Positions 62,965 to 64,000 of a stretch of DNA of 64,000 bases are shown piece after piece. The stretch is from Nostoc commune NIES-4072. GTDB taxonomy: Bacteria; Cyanobacteriota; Cyanobacteriia; Cyanobacteriales; Nostocaceae. Made by a program: the position numbers and the translations under genes. The notes beneath the pieces are model-generated. The model was not told the origin of the DNA and did no database searches. It worked only from the letters and a program-made list of their open reading frames with translations. Position 1 is the first letter of the stretch. Every line of letters begins with the position of its first letter. Location of the stretch: NCBI RefSeq assembly GCF_003113895.1, contig NZ_BDUD01000001.1, positions 1,587,821 through 1,651,820 of the forward strand, given 5' to 3'.

Positions 62965-63180
62965 ATGAGTTATTTCCGTCGTCGCCTTTCTCCGATCAAG
63001 CCAGGAGAACCAATCGATTATAAAGATGTTGATTTACTGCGTAAGTTTGTCACCGAGCGGGGTAAGATATTGCCACGTCGGATTACTGGGCTTACATCTC
63101 AGCAACAGCGAGAGTTGACATTAGCAATTAAACGTTCGCGGATTGTGGCTTTGTTGCCATTTATCAATGCGGAAGGCTAA
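62965..63180 (+). CDS. rpsR: Ribosomal protein bS18
   Basis: Small-subunit protein S18, 71 residues, starting two bases after the rpmG stop, so the two are translationally coupled. The core [20 protein letters not shown] and [22 protein letters not shown] is normal. The tail [12 protein letters not shown] is typical of cyanobacterial S18. Confidence 0.96.
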   Translation: MSYFRRRLSPIKPGEPIDYKDVDLLRKFVTERGKILPRRITGLTSQQQRELTLAIKRSRIVALLPFINAEG

Positions 63181-63183
63181 AAA

Positions 63184-63241
63184 GAGTGATGAGTTATGAG
63201 TGATGAGTTAAGAATCAAAACTCCTAACTCCTAACTCCTAA
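63184..63241. repeat. GAGTKAT and CTCCTAA heptamers between rpsR and the RNB gene
   Basis: Four units alternating GAGTGAT and GAGTTAT-like, then three exact CTCCTAA units. The two blocks partly mirror each other (GAGTTA versus TAACTC), so they can fold back. Confidence 0.75.
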
Positions 63242-63285
63242 CTTAAAACTATTTAAACTGTTCACCAAATTAAAGTGCGAGAGTT

Positions 63286-64000
63286 GTGGAGAAGGGGACG
63301 CTAGTTGAATTTAGGGTTCAAGGCGATCGCCGTCTGGGCATCGTAGAACGTCCAGACGGTAAAACCCGCTGGTTTGTGGTAGACGAACGTGGTCAATCCC
63401 ACAGCCTCGCGCCTAGACAAATAACTTATACAGTTACCGGGCAGACTTACAAGCCTTCTGAGATTGCTAGCTTTTTGGAGCAGATCAAGCCTTATTTAGA
63501 TCCATCTAGCTTAGAAGTAGCTTGGGAACTACTGGTTGAGGATGGGGAAACAGTCACTCCCGACCAAATGGCAAATTTGCTATTTTCAGCATCAGACGCG
63601 CCTCCTTGTTACGCCGCCCATTGCTTGTTATCAGACGACAAACTTTATTTCAAGCAAAAAGGAGATGCTTACGAGCCGCGAACTGCTGCTCAAGTGGCAG
63701 AACGCAAGCACCAGATGGAAGTAGAGGCGCTAAAAGCTAAGGGACAGCAGGAATTTTTAACTCGTGTAGAGCAGGCGCTCAAAGGTGAAGCAGTAGAGTG
63801 GGGCCGTCACGATCGCCAGCGCTTAGAAGGACTCGAAAAATACGCAGCACTGCTTGCTGACACCGTGCGGACAGGAGTCAATTATGATTCCTTGGCTCGT
63901 GCTTATCCGCCAAGCGCTCCAGTATTAGAAACTATGACCATGCTGGGACGGCCCACAACACCTCAAGGAGCCTTTCAGCTGTTAGTGGATTTGGGTTGCT
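63286..64000 (+). CDS. RNB-type exoribonuclease (RNase II/R family), 5' part
   Basis: The first 238 codons of a gene that runs off the window. The start is GTG 63286, because the protein opens MEKGTLVEFRVQGDRRLGIV, the usual start of cyanobacterial RNB-family ribonucleases; it continues with VVDERGQSHSLAPRQITY. The catalytic RNB domain begins only beyond the visible part, so catalytic residues cannot be checked. In this order (rpmG-rpsR-RNB) the gene is common in cyanobacteria. Role: degradation or maturation of RNA. Confidence 0.8.
   Translation, partial: MEKGTLVEFRVQGDRRLGIVERPDGKTRWFVVDERGQSHSLAPRQITYTVTGQTYKPSEIASFLEQIKPYLDPSSLEVAWELLVEDGETVTPDQMANLLFSASDAPPCYAAHCLLSDDKLYFKQKGDAYEPRTAAQVAERKHQMEVEALKAKGQQEFLTRVEQALKGEAVEWGRHDRQRLEGLEKYAALLADTVRTGVNYDSLARAYPPSAPVLETMTMLGRPTTPQGAFQLLVDLGC

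Overview
The window reads as chromosome of a filamentous, Nostoc-like cyanobacterium. The evidence is magnesium chelatase ChlD, ferrochelatase with a chlorophyll-binding tail, tandem high-light-inducible proteins, an FtsH2-like thylakoid protease, group 3 sigma factor SigF, cyanobacteria-only small proteins (DUF3285, DUF6679-like), very frequent HIP1 palindromes (GCGATCGC), heptanucleotide tandem repeats between genes, and several MITE-like inverted repeats. Most genes are ordinary housekeeping or photosynthesis genes. The accessory signal lies in duplicated, decayed or rearranged genes and in structured intergenic DNA.

Layout. 1-621: the end of an IS200/IS605-type element (tnpB start plus a divergent ribbon-helix-helix gene) that has cut off the 5' part of a DUF421 gene. 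662-4924: purB, a DUF4126 membrane protein, hemH and a methyltransferase. 4975-7130: three tandem DUF29 genes, then an antitoxin gene beside a broken ParE/RelE toxin. 7294-12857: two alpha/beta hydrolases and a 1039-residue membrane protein with seven recognisable ~98-residue repeats. 13352-14318: a high-light-inducible gene array, one dead copy plus three intact. 14437-20500: an anion permease, a UspA-like gene and a three-gene NrtA-type ABC transporter; the UspA gene and the transporter operon each have a c-di-AMP (ydaO) riboswitch upstream. 20925-29780: histidine kinase, rnc, NYN-domain protein, two nuclease-like genes, chlD, sigF and a Bax-inhibitor-1 protein.

29878-34873: a MITE, then two neighbouring RF2 genes. 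Both keep the +1 frameshift site, but the first has lost the catalytic GGQ while keeping SPF. The conserved run DUF3285-ybeY-dgkA-trpG follows. 34877-46493: an MBL-fold protein without its metal motif, an FG-GAP repeat protein, pepP, a second nuclease-like paralogue, a divergent cupin/TetR pair around a clear operator, ftsH, gltX and tRNA-Asp. 46604-52916: two Ser/Thr kinases sharing a novel-looking C-terminal domain, a phytase-like esterase and a RecB-like nuclease. 53084-64000: a cyst(e)ine lyase, glycosyltransferase, YjbQ and Nif3 proteins, small cyanobacterial proteins, a beta-lactamase-fold RNA-processing-like protein, an RDD protein and the rpmG-rpsR-RNB run cut by the window end.

The strongest candidate for something undescribed is the GGQ-less RF2 paralogue at 30061-31222. 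The two c-di-AMP riboswitches in one 4-kb stretch, the seven-repeat membrane protein, the twin kinases with a shared tail and the paired PD-(D/E)XK-like proteins are the next best. All function calls rest on reading the sequence and family knowledge; no database search was run.
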